Source of the DNA: JAIBJN01 sp963811635
GTDB taxonomy: Bacteria; Actinomycetota; Thermoleophilia; Gaiellales; Gaiellaceae
NCBI GenBank assembly: GCA_963811635.1
Contig: CAWESB010000013.1
Coordinates: 146,556-210,555 of the forward strand
DNA: 64,000 nt
Direction: 5' to 3'
Under the pieces are notes generated by a model. The model was not told the origin of the DNA, did no database searches, and was given only the letters and a program-made list of their open reading frames with translations. Each line of letters opens with the position of its first letter. Position 1 is the stretch's first letter. This document shows positions 54,606-63,474 of this stretch, in pieces. Made by a program: the position numbers and the translations under genes.

Positions 54606-55394
54606 ATGGCTACGGTTGACACGCCGCTGCTCGAGTGCCGGAACGTCTCCAAGGCGTTCGGAGCTGTCCAGGCGCTCTATCGGGTCGATTTCGAGGTTCG
54701 CCGCGGCGAGGTCATGGCGCTGGTCGGCGACAACGGCGCGGGCAAGTCGACGCTGATCAAGAGCATTGCCGGGATCTACCCGTTCGACGAGGGCAAGGTC
54801 TTCTTCGAAGGCAGCTACGTCAATATCCACGGCCCCCGCGACGCCGCCAAGTACGGCATCGAGATCGTCTACCAGGACCTCGCACTCGCGGACAACCTCG
54901 ACGTCGTCGCCAACATGTTCCTGGGCCGCGAGCGGACCCGCACTGGAATCGTGCTCGACGAGTCGAGCATGGAGAGCGCCTCACGCCAGACGCTGAACAG
55001 CCTGTCGGTCACGACGCTCCAGTCGGTCCGTCAGCGCGTGGCCGGGCTCTCCGGAGGCCAGCGCCAGGCGGTGGCGGTGGCGAAGTCCGTCATGTGGGAC
55101 TCGAAGCTCGTCATCCTCGACGAGCCGACGGCCGCCCTCGGGGTCGCGCAGACCCGCCAGGTGCTCGATCTGGTGCGGCGCCTGGCCGAGCGGCAGCTCG
55201 GCGTGGTGCTCGTCTCCCACAATCTCCACGACGTCTTCGAGGCCGCGGACCGGATCACGGTGCTCCGCCTCGGCCAGTGCGTGGCGGTGCTCGACCGGGC
55301 GAAGACGACGCAGCAGGAGGTCGTGCAGGCCATAACCGCCGGGACGCTCGACCACGTCCCGGGCATGGAGGGCGCCGAAGTGGCGGACGCATGA
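54606..55394 (+). CDS. sugar ABC transporter ATP-binding protein, single-domain
   Basis: 262 residues with one ABC domain: Walker A VGDNGAGKSTLIKS, Q-loop IVYQDLALADNL, signature AGLSGGQRQAVAVAKS, Walker B LVILDEPTAALGV and H-loop VLVSHNLHDV. Closest in pattern to half of XylG/RbsA-type ATPases, which normally carry two fused ABC domains (about 500 residues); here only one is present, so it must act as a homodimer. ATG start; overlaps the permease gene by 4 bp. Confidence 0.92.
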   Translation: MATVDTPLLECRNVSKAFGAVQALYRVDFEVRRGEVMALVGDNGAGKSTLIKSIAGIYPFDEGKVFFEGSYVNIHGPRDAAKYGIEIVYQDLALADNLDVVANMFLGRERTRTGIVLDESSMESASRQTLNSLSVTTLQSVRQRVAGLSGGQRQAVAVAKSVMWDSKLVILDEPTAALGVAQTRQVLDLVRRLAERQLGVVLVSHNLHDVFEAADRITVLRLGQCVAVLDRAKTTQQEVVQAITAGTLDHVPGMEGAEVADA

Positions 55395-56683
55395 CCGAGC
55401 AGGTCGACCCCAACGTTCCCCCCGCCGTCACCGCCGACATCGAGGAGCCGCCGACCTCGCGCCCGCCCGAAGGGGAGGGGCACACGCAGGAGACCCTCAG
55501 CGGGTGGCTGGCGCGCTGGTGGCAGGGCGTCAAGACCGGTGAGCTCGGGTCGCTTCCGATCATCGTCGGGCTCGTGGCCATCGTCATCGTCTTCGGCCTG
55601 CTCGACGACACCTTCCTCACCGAGCGCAACTTCACCAACCTCTTGCTGCAGATGGCAGCGATCGCGACGATCGCGATAGGGGTCGTCTTCGTGCTCTTGA
55701 TCGGGGAAATCGACCTGTCGGTTGCTTTTGTCAGCGCGGTCGGCGGAGTCGTGATGACGCTCCTCCTGCGCCCCGACGACCCTGGGTGGCCCTGGTGGCT
55801 GGCGATCCTGGCAGGACTTCTGGTCACGACGGCGATCGGCTTCCTTCAGGCGCTGGTGATCACGAAGGCCGGCGTCCCGTCCTTCGTTGTCACCCTGGCG
55901 GGCCTGCTCATCTGGTCCGGCGTCGTCCTGATCTTGACCACGCAGGCCTCGTCCATCGGGACGATCCGGATCCAGGACGACAACGTCGTCCGCATCGCGA
56001 ACGACTTTCTCTCGGAGACGGCCGGCTGGATCCTGGGAGCCGTGGCGGTGCTCGCCTACGCGCTCGCGCAGCTCAACACCGCGCGCCAGCGACGTGCCAG
56101 CGGCTTGTACGGGAAGCCCCTTTCGCTGATCGTGCTCCAGATCGCCGGGCTCGCGCTCGTCACATTTGCTGCGGTCTGGTACTGCAACAAGGATCGCGGC
56201 GTGCCCTACGCGATCGTGATCCTCATCGTCTTCCTGATCTTCTGGTCGTTCATTTCTGCGCGCACGCGCTTTGGTCGCCACGTCTACGCAGTGGGTGGGA
56301 GCGCCGAAGCGTCACGCCGTGCAGGGATCAACGTCGACCGGGTCCGCATCGCCGTCTTCATGATCAGCGGCTTCATGGCTGGCGTCGGCGGGATCATGCT
56401 CGCCTCGCGTCTTCGCTCCGTCGCGACGAACACGGGCGGGGGACAGCTTCTGCTGCTCGTCATCGCGGCGGCCGTCATCGGCGGCACCAGCCTGTTCGGC
56501 GGCGTCGGCCGCGTCGTCTCCGCGCTCCTCGGCGCCCTCGTCATCGGCTCGATCACGAACGGCATGGATCTCCTCGGCCTCGCGTCGGGGACGAAGTTCG
56601 TCATCACCGGTCTGGTCCTTCTCGGGGCGGTGCTGATCGACGCGTTCGCGAAGAAGCGGCGGACGGCCCGCGGCGCCGTCTAG
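55391..56683 (+). CDS. sugar ABC transporter permease (XylH-like)
   Basis: 430 residues. An about 55-residue polar N-terminus, then some ten membrane segments; IGVVFVLLIGEIDLSVAFVS is the typical pattern of the RbsC/XylH family, and VYAVGGSAEASRRAGINVDR the cytoplasmic loop that contacts the ATPase. Longer than RbsC (about 320) and close to XylH (about 390). Together with the binding protein and ATPase it should import a pentose-like sugar. Confidence 0.9.
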   Translation: MTEQVDPNVPPAVTADIEEPPTSRPPEGEGHTQETLSGWLARWWQGVKTGELGSLPIIVGLVAIVIVFGLLDDTFLTERNFTNLLLQMAAIATIAIGVVFVLLIGEIDLSVAFVSAVGGVVMTLLLRPDDPGWPWWLAILAGLLVTTAIGFLQALVITKAGVPSFVVTLAGLLIWSGVVLILTTQASSIGTIRIQDDNVVRIANDFLSETAGWILGAVAVLAYALAQLNTARQRRASGLYGKPLSLIVLQIAGLALVTFAAVWYCNKDRGVPYAIVILIVFLIFWSFISARTRFGRHVYAVGGSAEASRRAGINVDRVRIAVFMISGFMAGVGGIMLASRLRSVATNTGGGQLLLLVIAAAVIGGTSLFGGVGRVVSALLGALVIGSITNGMDLLGLASGTKFVITGLVLLGAVLIDAFAKKRRTARGAV

Positions 56684-56691
56684 CGAGCCCG

Positions 56692-57792
56692 GTGGCAGGC
56701 GGCGAAGCCATCGGGGTCGGCATGCTCGGCTACGCCTTCATGGGGAAGGCGCACTCGCGGGCGTTCCTGGCTCAGAGGACGCTGGACACCCCGCTTCGGC
56801 CCGAGCTGGTCTCCATCTCCGGCCGCGACGCGCAGAAGGTCGAGGAGGCGCGCCTGGCCTACGGCTGGGCCGAGGCGGTCACCGACTGGCGCGAGCAGGT
56901 CGCCGACGATCGTATCGGCCTCTACGACAACGGCGGCCCGAACGCGCTCCACGCCGAGCCGAGCATCGAAGCCGCCAGGGCCGGCAAGCACGTCCTCTGC
57001 GAGAAGCCGCTCGGCCGCACCGCTCCCGAGTCGTTGGAGATGTGGCGCGAGGTCGAGCGTGCCGGCGTCGTGCACATGTGCGGCTTCAACTACCGCTTCG
57101 TCCCCGCGGTACGGCTGGCGCGTGAGCTGCTCGAGGCCGGCGACCTCGGCGAGGTCGTCCATTTCCGCGCCCGTTACCTCCAGTCCTGGGGCTGGGACGC
57201 GCCGCCGAGCTGGCGCTTCGACTCCGAGGTCGCGGGCTCTGGCGCGCTCGGCGACCTCGGCGCCCACATCGTCGACCTCGCCCGCTACCTGATCGGCGAG
57301 CCGACCTCCATCTCGGCGGTCGTGCGCACCTTCGTGGAGGGCCGGCAGGTGGACGACGCTTTCGTCGCGACGGTCGAGTTCGAGGGCGGCGCCATCGGCA
57401 CGCTCGAGGCCTCCAGGCTCGCACGGGGGCGCATCAACCAGAACACCTTCGAGGTGAACGGCTCGCGGGGGTCGCTGTCCTTCGACGTCGAGCGCCTGAA
57501 CGAGCTCCAGGTCGCGGACGAGAGCGGCATGTTCAGGCGCATCCTCGTCACGGAGCCGAGCCATCCGTTCATGGACCTGTGGTGGCCGCCCGGCCACATC
57601 GTCGGCTGGGGCGACACCTTCACCCACGAGATCCGCCATCTCCTCCAGGCCGTCGCAGGCGAGGGCACCGTCGCCCCGCACGGCGCCACGTTCGAGGACG
57701 GCTACCGCTGCGCCGAGATCTGCGACGCCATCGTCCGCTCCTCGGCGAGCGGCGCCCGTGAGGAGATCGTCTACGAAGGGAGCGCGGTGTGA
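56692..57792 (+). CDS. Gfo/Idh/MocA-family oxidoreductase (first of two)
   Basis: 366 residues. N-terminal NAD(P)-binding GVGMLGYAFMGKAHSRAF and the family EKP motif in HVLCEKPLGRTAPE, then the beta-sheet substrate domain (GALGDLGAHIVDLARYLIGE with the usual catalytic-region Asp/His). Family members oxidise or reduce sugars and inositols. GTG start 8 bp after the permease; overlaps the isomerase-like gene by 4 bp, so both act on the imported sugar or a derivative. Confidence 0.88.
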   Translation: MAGGEAIGVGMLGYAFMGKAHSRAFLAQRTLDTPLRPELVSISGRDAQKVEEARLAYGWAEAVTDWREQVADDRIGLYDNGGPNALHAEPSIEAARAGKHVLCEKPLGRTAPESLEMWREVERAGVVHMCGFNYRFVPAVRLARELLEAGDLGEVVHFRARYLQSWGWDAPPSWRFDSEVAGSGALGDLGAHIVDLARYLIGEPTSISAVVRTFVEGRQVDDAFVATVEFEGGAIGTLEASRLARGRINQNTFEVNGSRGSLSFDVERLNELQVADESGMFRRILVTEPSHPFMDLWWPPGHIVGWGDTFTHEIRHLLQAVAGEGTVAPHGATFEDGYRCAEICDAIVRSSASGAREEIVYEGSAV

Positions 57793-58790
57793 AGACCAGT
57801 CTGGGTATTTGGGCGTTGGGGCCGATGGTGACGCGGTTCGTGCCTGGTGGGTACAAGCCGGAGTTCGCGGGTGAGTCGACCGCGCAGCGGGTGGACCGGG
57901 CGGTCGAGGGACTGGGGGAGCTGATCGACGGGTATGAGTTTCACTATCCGCAGGAGCTGAACGAGGACAATCTGGATGAGGTGCGTGAGGCACTCGCCGG
58001 CCACGACGTCTACTGCATGGCGACGGGCCTGCACCTCGATCCGCGCTTTGCCCGCGGCGGCCTCGTCTCCCCCGACGAGGCGACCCGTGCGGAAGCGCTT
58101 CGCCGGACGGATGCGGCGATCGACTTCGCGGGCGAGCTGGGCGCGCATTTCATCATCTGGCCTGGGATCGAGGGGTACAACTACCCGTTCCAGAGCCCAT
58201 ATCGGGAGAGCTGGGACTGGCTGGTGGACGGGATCGGGCAGGCGGCGCAGCGCTGCGCCGACCGCGGCGTCCTCCTCTTCCTCGAGCACAAGAACTCGGA
58301 GCCGGCGATGAAGATCCTCATGCGCAACATCGGCATGACCTTGCACGTCATCCACAAGCTGCGCGCCCAGGGTCTGACGAACGTGAAGGTGAACATGGAC
58401 TGGCAGCATCTCCTCATGAACCGGGAGAGCCTGGCCGAGTACGCCGCCCTGCTCGCCGCGGAGGGGCTGCTCGGTCACCAGCATGCAAACTCGGGCTGGG
58501 GCGATTTCGACGACGACAACATCGTCGGTGCGACCGCGTTCATGGAGACGCTCGAGCTGGCGCTCGAGCTGCGCCGCGCCGGCTACGGCGACAACGGGGA
58601 GCGGCTCGGCTTCGACCTCTACCCCTACACCGAAGACGCGGTCGCCGCGGTGCGCCGCAGCGTCCTGCAGTGGCGCTTCATAGACCAGGTCGCCGCCCGC
58701 ATCGACGAGGCCGCCCTCCGCGAGGCGCAGATGGCCAAGGACGCAATCCGCGCCTACGAAATCGTCTACGACGCGCTGGGAGCCGGGTGA
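57789..58790 (+). CDS. xylose isomerase-like TIM-barrel sugar isomerase
   Basis: 333 residues, TIM-barrel of the xylose isomerase-like/AP-endonuclease 2 superfamily. Likely metal ligands lie in LLFLEHKNSEPAMK (Glu), VKVNMDWQHLLM (Asp/His) and the C-terminal LGFDLYPYTED. GWGDFDDDNIVGATAF resembles the Asp-rich loop of XylA. With the xylulokinase two genes on, a ketopentose-forming reaction is likely. The first about 75 codons use many T- and G-ending codons, unlike the C-rich remainder. GTG start. Confidence 0.78.
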   Translation: MKTSLGIWALGPMVTRFVPGGYKPEFAGESTAQRVDRAVEGLGELIDGYEFHYPQELNEDNLDEVREALAGHDVYCMATGLHLDPRFARGGLVSPDEATRAEALRRTDAAIDFAGELGAHFIIWPGIEGYNYPFQSPYRESWDWLVDGIGQAAQRCADRGVLLFLEHKNSEPAMKILMRNIGMTLHVIHKLRAQGLTNVKVNMDWQHLLMNRESLAEYAALLAAEGLLGHQHANSGWGDFDDDNIVGATAFMETLELALELRRAGYGDNGERLGFDLYPYTEDAVAAVRRSVLQWRFIDQVAARIDEAALREAQMAKDAIRAYEIVYDALGAG

Positions 58791-59179
58791 GGCTCGAGCA
58801 AGCGCTCGCGATCGTCGGCGCGGTCGTGCGCGAGGCGCCCGCTCCGGTCTCCGTGTTCGTCGCGGACGACCACGGCGAGCTGGTCGCGGCCGCGACCATG
58901 GACGGCGCGCCGCCTGACACGAGGCTGAACGCGCAGCGCAAGGCGTACACCGCCGCCCGCAGCGACGCCCGCTCGACCGGCGAGCTCGCCGACAAGGTGC
59001 GGGGCGATGCTGCCGAGCTCGCGAGCTTCGACCCGGTGTTCACGTTCTTCCGCGGCGGGGTCGCGGCGTTCGAGGAGGGCGCTCGCGTCGGCGCCGTCGG
59101 CGTCAGCGGCCTCCCGGGCGAGGACGACGAGGCGCTCGCGACCGACGCGCTTCTCGCCGCCGGGCTCGCGCTGCGGTGA
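58787..59179 (+). CDS. GlcG/HbpS-like heme-degrading-domain protein
   Basis: 130 residues resembling the GlcG/HbpS family (PF03928): APVSVFVADDHGELVAAATMDGA at the start, central Lys/Ala-rich helix with NAQRKAYTAARS, and VGAVGVSGLPGEDDEALATDAL at the end (read in parts). The family is often found inside sugar or glycolate operons with unclear function; some bind heme or cobalamin. The GTG start overlaps the isomerase stop and its stop overlaps xylB, so it is firmly part of the operon. Confidence 0.8.
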   Translation: MRLEQALAIVGAVVREAPAPVSVFVADDHGELVAAATMDGAPPDTRLNAQRKAYTAARSDARSTGELADKVRGDAAELASFDPVFTFFRGGVAAFEEGARVGAVGVSGLPGEDDEALATDALLAAGLALR

Positions 59180-60609
59180 CCGCCCTCGTCGGCCTCGACG
59201 TCGGCACGTCCGGCGTGAAGGCGCTCGCGATCTCTCCCACCGGCGAGCTGCTCGCCCGCGCCGAGCGCGACTATCCGCTCTCGACGCCGCAGCCCGGATG
59301 GGCCGAGCAGGACCCGGCCGACTGGCGGCGCGCCGCCGAGGAGGCGCTCGCCGCCCTGGGCGCCGGCGACATCGCCGGGATCGGCCTCACGGGCCAGATG
59401 CACGGCCTCGTCGCGCTCGACGCCGAGCAGCGCGTGCTCCGCCCCGCCATCCTCTGGAACGACCAGCGGACGGCGGCAGAGTGCCGCGAGATCGAGGAGC
59501 GGCTCGGCCTGTCCCGGCTCATCGAGCTGACGGGCAACCGCGCGCTGCCGGGCTTCACCGCGCCGAAGCTCCTCTGGCTCCGCCGCCACGAGCCGGAGAC
59601 CTTCGAGCGCATCGCGCACGTCCTTCTCCCGAAGGACTTCGTCCGCCTCGCGCTGACCGGGGAGCTCGCGACCGACGTCGCCGACGCCTCCGGGACGCTG
59701 CTCTTCGACGTCGCCGGCCGGCGCTGGAGCGGTGACGTGCTCGACGCGCTGGAGCTGCCGGCCGCGTGGCTGCCCCGGGCGCTCGAGTCGCCTGCTGTCT
59801 CCGCCGAGACGCCGGCCGGCACGCCGGTGGCGGCCGGCGCGGGCGACCAGGCCGCCGGCGCGCTCGGCGTCGGCGTCATCGGCGCCGGCCCGGCCTCGGT
59901 CGTCCTCGGCACCTCCGGTGTCGTCTTCGCGGCGCTGCCCTCGGCGGTGGTCGACCCTGAGGGCCGGGCGCACGTCTTCTGCCACGCGACCCCGGGCGGC
60001 TGGCACGCGATGGGAGTGATGCTCTCGGCCGCGGGGTCGCTCGGCTGGTTCCGCCACACGCTCGCGCCCGGCGAGGGCTACGACGCGCTCGTCGCCGAGG
60101 CGGGGCGGTGGGAGCCCGGCGCCGAAGGGCTTCTCTTTCTCCCGTACCTGGCGGGGGAGCGCACGCCGCACGTCGACCCGGATGCCCGCGGGGCCTTCGT
60201 CGGCCTGTCGCTGCGCCACGACCGCGGGGCTCTCGTGCGCGCCGTGCTCGAAGGCGTCGCCTACGGGCTGCGGGACTCGCTCGAGATCCTGCGTGCGCTC
60301 GGCTGCCGCCTCGACGTCGGTCGGGTCTCCGGCGGCGGCGCCCGCAGCGATCTCTGGCTGAGGATCGTCGCCTCCGTGCTCGGGCTCCCGCTCGAGCGGA
60401 CCGCAGCCGAGGAGGGAGCGGCCTACGGGGCGGCGCTCCTCGGCGGTGTGGCGGGCGGCGTCTTCGCGGACGTCGAGGAGGCGGTGGCCTCGTGCGTGTC
60501 CGTCCGCGACACGATCGAGCCCGTCCCTGGCTGGGAGGAGATCTACGCGGAGGGGTATGCCCGCTACCGCGCGTTGTATCCGGCACTCGAACCCTTGGAG
60601 GAACGATGA
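59176..60609 (+). CDS. xylB: xylulokinase
   Basis: 477 residues, FGGY carbohydrate kinase. N-terminal ALVGLDVGTSGVKALAISP (phosphate 1), GIGLTGQMHGLVALD (xylulokinase substrate motif), AILWNDQRTAAEC, and C-terminal FLPYLAGERTPHVDPDARGAF plus RVSGGGARSDLWLRIVASVL. It phosphorylates D-xylulose to xylulose 5-phosphate for the pentose phosphate pathway. The Met-His-Gly and Asn-Asp-Arg-Thr elements favour xylulokinase over glycerol or gluconate kinases. GTG start, 4-bp overlaps on both sides. Confidence 0.92.
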   Translation: MTALVGLDVGTSGVKALAISPTGELLARAERDYPLSTPQPGWAEQDPADWRRAAEEALAALGAGDIAGIGLTGQMHGLVALDAEQRVLRPAILWNDQRTAAECREIEERLGLSRLIELTGNRALPGFTAPKLLWLRRHEPETFERIAHVLLPKDFVRLALTGELATDVADASGTLLFDVAGRRWSGDVLDALELPAAWLPRALESPAVSAETPAGTPVAAGAGDQAAGALGVGVIGAGPASVVLGTSGVVFAALPSAVVDPEGRAHVFCHATPGGWHAMGVMLSAAGSLGWFRHTLAPGEGYDALVAEAGRWEPGAEGLLFLPYLAGERTPHVDPDARGAFVGLSLRHDRGALVRAVLEGVAYGLRDSLEILRALGCRLDVGRVSGGGARSDLWLRIVASVLGLPLERTAAEEGAAYGAALLGGVAGGVFADVEEAVASCVSVRDTIEPVPGWEEIYAEGYARYRALYPALEPLEER

Positions 60610-61577
60610 GCACGAAGTGGGGGATCATCTCGACGGCGCACATCAACCGCCTGGTTCTGGCGGGCGCGCGCGAGTCCGACCGGGTGGAAATGGTCGGCGT
60701 CGCGAGCCGCGACCAGGTGCGCGCGGAGGCGTACGCGCGCGAGCACGGGATCGAGCGCGCCTACGGGAGCTACGAGGCGCTGCTCGAGGACCCGGACATC
60801 GAGGCGGTGTACATCTCGCTGCCGAACTCGCTGCACGTCGAGTGGTCGGTGCGCTCCCTCGAGGCCGGCAAGCACGTCCTCTGCGAGAAGCCGCTGGACC
60901 GCCGGCCCGAGGAGGTGGAGCGCGCCTTCGACGCCGCCGAGCGCTCCGGCCGCATCCTCATGGAGGCGTTCATGTATCGCCATAACCCACAGACGGCGCG
61001 GTTGACGAAGCTCGTCGCGGAGGGCGCGATCGGGACGCTCAGGTCGATCCGCGCGGCCTTCAGCTTCAGCCTCGACGAGGTCGAGAACGTGCGCCTCGCC
61101 GCCGATCTCGACGGCGGCGCCCTCATGGACGTCGGCTGCTACTGCGTCAGCGGCTCGCGCCTCGTGGCGGGTGAGCCCGAGCGTGTCTACGGCGAGCAGG
61201 TCGTCGGCGAGAGCGGGGTGGACGTCCTCTTCGCCGGGACGATGCGCTTCCCCGGCGATGTCGTCGCGCAGTTCGACTGCGGCTTCGTGCTTCCAGACCG
61301 CGACGAGCTCGAGGTGGTCGGCTCGGAAGGGTCGCTCTTCCTCGACGATCCCTGGCACGCGCGCACGCCCGTGATCGAAGTGCGCCGCGAGGACGGGGTC
61401 GAGGAAGTAGCGCTCGAGCCGCAGGACTCCTACCGCCTGGAGCTGGAGAACCTCGGCGACGCGATCGCGGGAAGCGCCGAGCCGCTGCTCGGCCGCGCGG
61501 ACGCGGTCGGCCAGGCTCGCGCGATCGCGGCGCTCTACCGCTCGGCGGAGACCGGGGCGCCCGTGTCGCTCGACTGA
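60606..61577 (+). CDS. Gfo/Idh/MocA-family oxidoreductase (second)
   Basis: 323 residues. N-terminal WGIISTAHINRLVLAGAR (NAD(P) binding), EKP motif in HVLCEKPLDRRPEE, LMEAFMYRHNPQT and DVGCYCVSGSRLVAGEPE. The MEAFMYRxxPQ element is typical of the dimeric dihydrodiol/xylose dehydrogenase branch, so oxidation of an aldopentose such as xylose is a reasonable guess. ATG overlaps the xylB stop by 4 bp. Last gene of the ROK-controlled operon. Confidence 0.87.
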   Translation: MSTKWGIISTAHINRLVLAGARESDRVEMVGVASRDQVRAEAYAREHGIERAYGSYEALLEDPDIEAVYISLPNSLHVEWSVRSLEAGKHVLCEKPLDRRPEEVERAFDAAERSGRILMEAFMYRHNPQTARLTKLVAEGAIGTLRSIRAAFSFSLDEVENVRLAADLDGGALMDVGCYCVSGSRLVAGEPERVYGEQVVGESGVDVLFAGTMRFPGDVVAQFDCGFVLPDRDELEVVGSEGSLFLDDPWHARTPVIEVRREDGVEEVALEPQDSYRLELENLGDAIAGSAEPLLGRADAVGQARAIAALYRSAETGAPVSLD

Positions 61578-61597
61578 CACGAAGCCGGCACGGTCCT

Positions 61598-61619
61598 GCG
61601 CGCCGCGGCGCGCTATCCA
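61598..61619 (+). promoter_or_regulatory. 16-bp palindrome and -10-like box before the comF-like gene
   Basis: GCGCGCCGCGGCGCGC (61598-61613) is a perfect palindrome, either the terminator stem of the sugar operon or an operator. It abuts TATCCA (61614-61619), 6 nt before the ATG at 61626. Confidence 0.35.
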
Positions 61620-61625
61620 GGGTGG

Positions 61626-62303
61626 ATGGATGTCGGTCGCGCGCTCCTCGGCGTGCTTCTGCCGGAACGATGCCTCGCCTGCGGGCTCGGCGAGGAGCTG
61701 CTCTGCGGCCGCTGCCGGGCGGGCCTGCTCGTGCTCCGCGAGGCGCGCTGTGCACGTTGTGGCTCGCCGACCGCGTGGCCGGTGGAGCGGTGCGGGGAGT
61801 GCGCCGGACGGCGCCTGGCGTTCTCCTCCGCCCGGGCCGCGGTCGGCTACGACGGTCCCGCCCGCAGGCTCGTGGCCGCATGGAAGGAGCGCGGCATCTC
61901 GCGCGTCGCGGCTGTCGCTACCGACCTCGTCGCCGAGACGGTGCCGCCTCCACCGGTCGAGGTGCTCACGTTCGTCCCCGGCGAGGGGGACCGCGTCGGC
62001 TGGCGCGGCGCGAACCCGGCCGAGGAGCTCTCGCACGCCCTCGGCCTTCGCTGGGGGCTCCCCGCAGCCCCGCTGCTGGCGCGAAGACGCCGCGTCAGGC
62101 CGCAGCGCGGGCTCACCCGGGCCGAGCGCAGCGCGAACGTCCAGGCCGCGTTCCGGACAGTGACGGCTTCGCCGCGATCCGTCGGGCTGATCGACGACGT
62201 CTACACGACGGGGGCGACCGTGGGAGCAGCCGCGCGAGAGCTTCGCCGGGCCGGCGCCCGGACCGTGCACGTCGTCACGTTTGCTCGGGTTGTCCGCGGT
62301 TGA
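61626..62303 (+). CDS. ComF family phosphoribosyltransferase-like protein
   Basis: 225 residues. N-terminal zinc-ribbon-like Cys pairs (ERCLACG, LLCGRC, ARCARCG and ERCGECAG), then a PRTase domain with SVGLIDDVYTTGATVGAAAREL, the PRPP-binding loop. ComF proteins support DNA uptake in competent bacteria and are also found in non-competent ones with unclear role. It lies directly before hpf and secA, a very common order (comF, hpf/raiA, secA). Confidence 0.9.
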   Translation: MDVGRALLGVLLPERCLACGLGEELLCGRCRAGLLVLREARCARCGSPTAWPVERCGECAGRRLAFSSARAAVGYDGPARRLVAAWKERGISRVAAVATDLVAETVPPPPVEVLTFVPGEGDRVGWRGANPAEELSHALGLRWGLPAAPLLARRRRVRPQRGLTRAERSANVQAAFRTVTASPRSVGLIDDVYTTGATVGAAARELRRAGARTVHVVTFARVVRG

Positions 62304-62376
62304 CAAGCACAGCAGGGCGCATTGCCCCGGTCTTTGGCGGGCGGGTAGGCTGCGGAGACCGACGAGGGAGGCGCCT

Positions 62377-62920
62377 GTGAGACTTCAGGTCAAGGGCAAG
62401 AACGTCGAGGTCAGCGACACCCTCAAGGCCTACGCCGAAGAGAAGCTCGGCAAGCTCGACAAGCACCTGAACGACGCCGCGCGGCTCGAGGTCGAGCTCG
62501 CGGTGGAGAAGAACCCGTCCATCGCCGCGAGCCAGATCGCCGAAGGCACGATCTGGACGAAGGGCCCCGTGCTTCGCGCGCGCGAGAGCTCGTCCGACAT
62601 GCGCGCCTCGATCGACCTGCTCGTCGAGAAGCTCGAGCGGCAGGCGCAGGCGCTACCGCGACAAGCGCCGGCGCGGCCCGCCCGCGGCGAACGCGACCGA
62701 GGCCGAGTCGATCCCGGTCGTCGCCGACGAGGAGACCCCCGTGATCGTGAAGACGAAGCAGTTCGCCGTGAAGCCGATGACCCCCGAGGAGGCCGTGCTC
62801 CAGCTGGAGCTGATCGGCCACGACTTCTTCGTCTTCCAGAACGCCGAGACGAACGACGTGAACGTCGTCTACCGCCGCCGCGACGGCAACTACGGGCTCA
62901 TCGAGCCGCAGATCGCGTGA
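62377..62920 (+). pseudogene. hpf: ribosome hibernation promoting factor, frameshifted in this sequence
   Basis: The GTG at 62377 (GGGAGG upstream) opens an S30AE domain: RLQVKGKNVEVSDTLKAYAE, and so on to LVEKLERQ. At about 62640-62660 the frame slips by one; the next frame gives RYRDKRRRGPP, then the C-terminal domain FAVKPMTPEEAVLQLELIGH and FFVFQNAETNDVNVVYRRRD (stop 62918-62920). This is the long HPF form that dimerises 70S ribosomes into 100S. One extra base accounts for the break; an error in the sequence is likelier than real loss. Confidence 0.8.
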
Positions 62921-63128
62921 TAGCCGGCGGCGAGGAGATCCGCGACCCGCGGGTGTTCCGCTGGGTGGAGAGCGGCGTCTCGGGCCTCGCGCGGGCGCGC
63001 GAGTGGGACGCGACCGCGCTCGCCCACGTCCCGGCTCTCGGGGCTACGAGGCCGGCGAGGTCGAGTTCCGCGTCTTCGCCGACGGCACGGTCATCGGGGA
63101 CGTGTCGCCCGAGGTCCTGGCGAGCTGA
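62917..63128 (+). pseudogene. small hypothetical protein, frameshifted
   Basis: A GTG overlapping the hpf stop (GTGA) starts VIAGGEEIRDPRVFRWVESG and continues to about 63035. The sequence then makes sense only in another frame (YEAGEVEFRVFADGTVIGDV) up to the TGA at 63126-63128. Joined, this is an about 70-residue protein with no family recognised. The slip is at a GGGG run. Coding signs: strong C/G third positions in both halves and hydrophobic/charged alternation. Confidence 0.45.
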
Positions 63129-63470
63129 CCGGCGAGCTCGGGCTTGCGCCGCCGTTCGTCGTGCGCGCCGTGCGCCAGGGCGAGTCGGAATGGACGGTGG
63201 GCGCCCTCAGCTCGAGTCGGAGCTCGTCGCTCTTCCCGCAGGGGATCGGCGATGTCGCTCGAGGTCGCCGTGCCGCCCGACGGCGAGACGATGCTGCTCG
63301 TCGACGGCGAGATGGTCGCCGAGGTCCCCGGGGGCCGCAGGGGAGGCCCTCGCCGAGCTCGAGAGCGCGGCGCAGCTCGCTTTCAGGCTTTCGTCGCGCG
63401 TGCCGATAGGGTGGAAGACGGTCGCTGGGAGCTGACCGTCGATCCCTCTGTACAACGGCAGCTACCCTGA
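63114..63470 (+). pseudogene. hypothetical protein read in several frames
   Basis: Protein-like pieces follow one another in changing frames: GLAPPFVVRAVRQGESEWTV, then LQLESELVALPAG, then MSLEVAVPPDGETMLLVDGE, then EALAELESAAQLAF, then FVARADRVEDGRWELTVDPS. Together they suggest one gene of roughly 110 residues hit by at least three or four indels between 63200 and 63400. No function is recognised. This density of slips in 200 bp is best explained by poor sequence. Confidence 0.4.
63463..63468 (+). promoter_or_regulatory. -10-like box of secA
   Basis: TACCCT, 6 nt before the ATG at 63475, no ribosome site between. Same spacing pattern as other apparently leaderless genes here. Confidence 0.3.
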
Positions 63471-63474
63471 ACTG

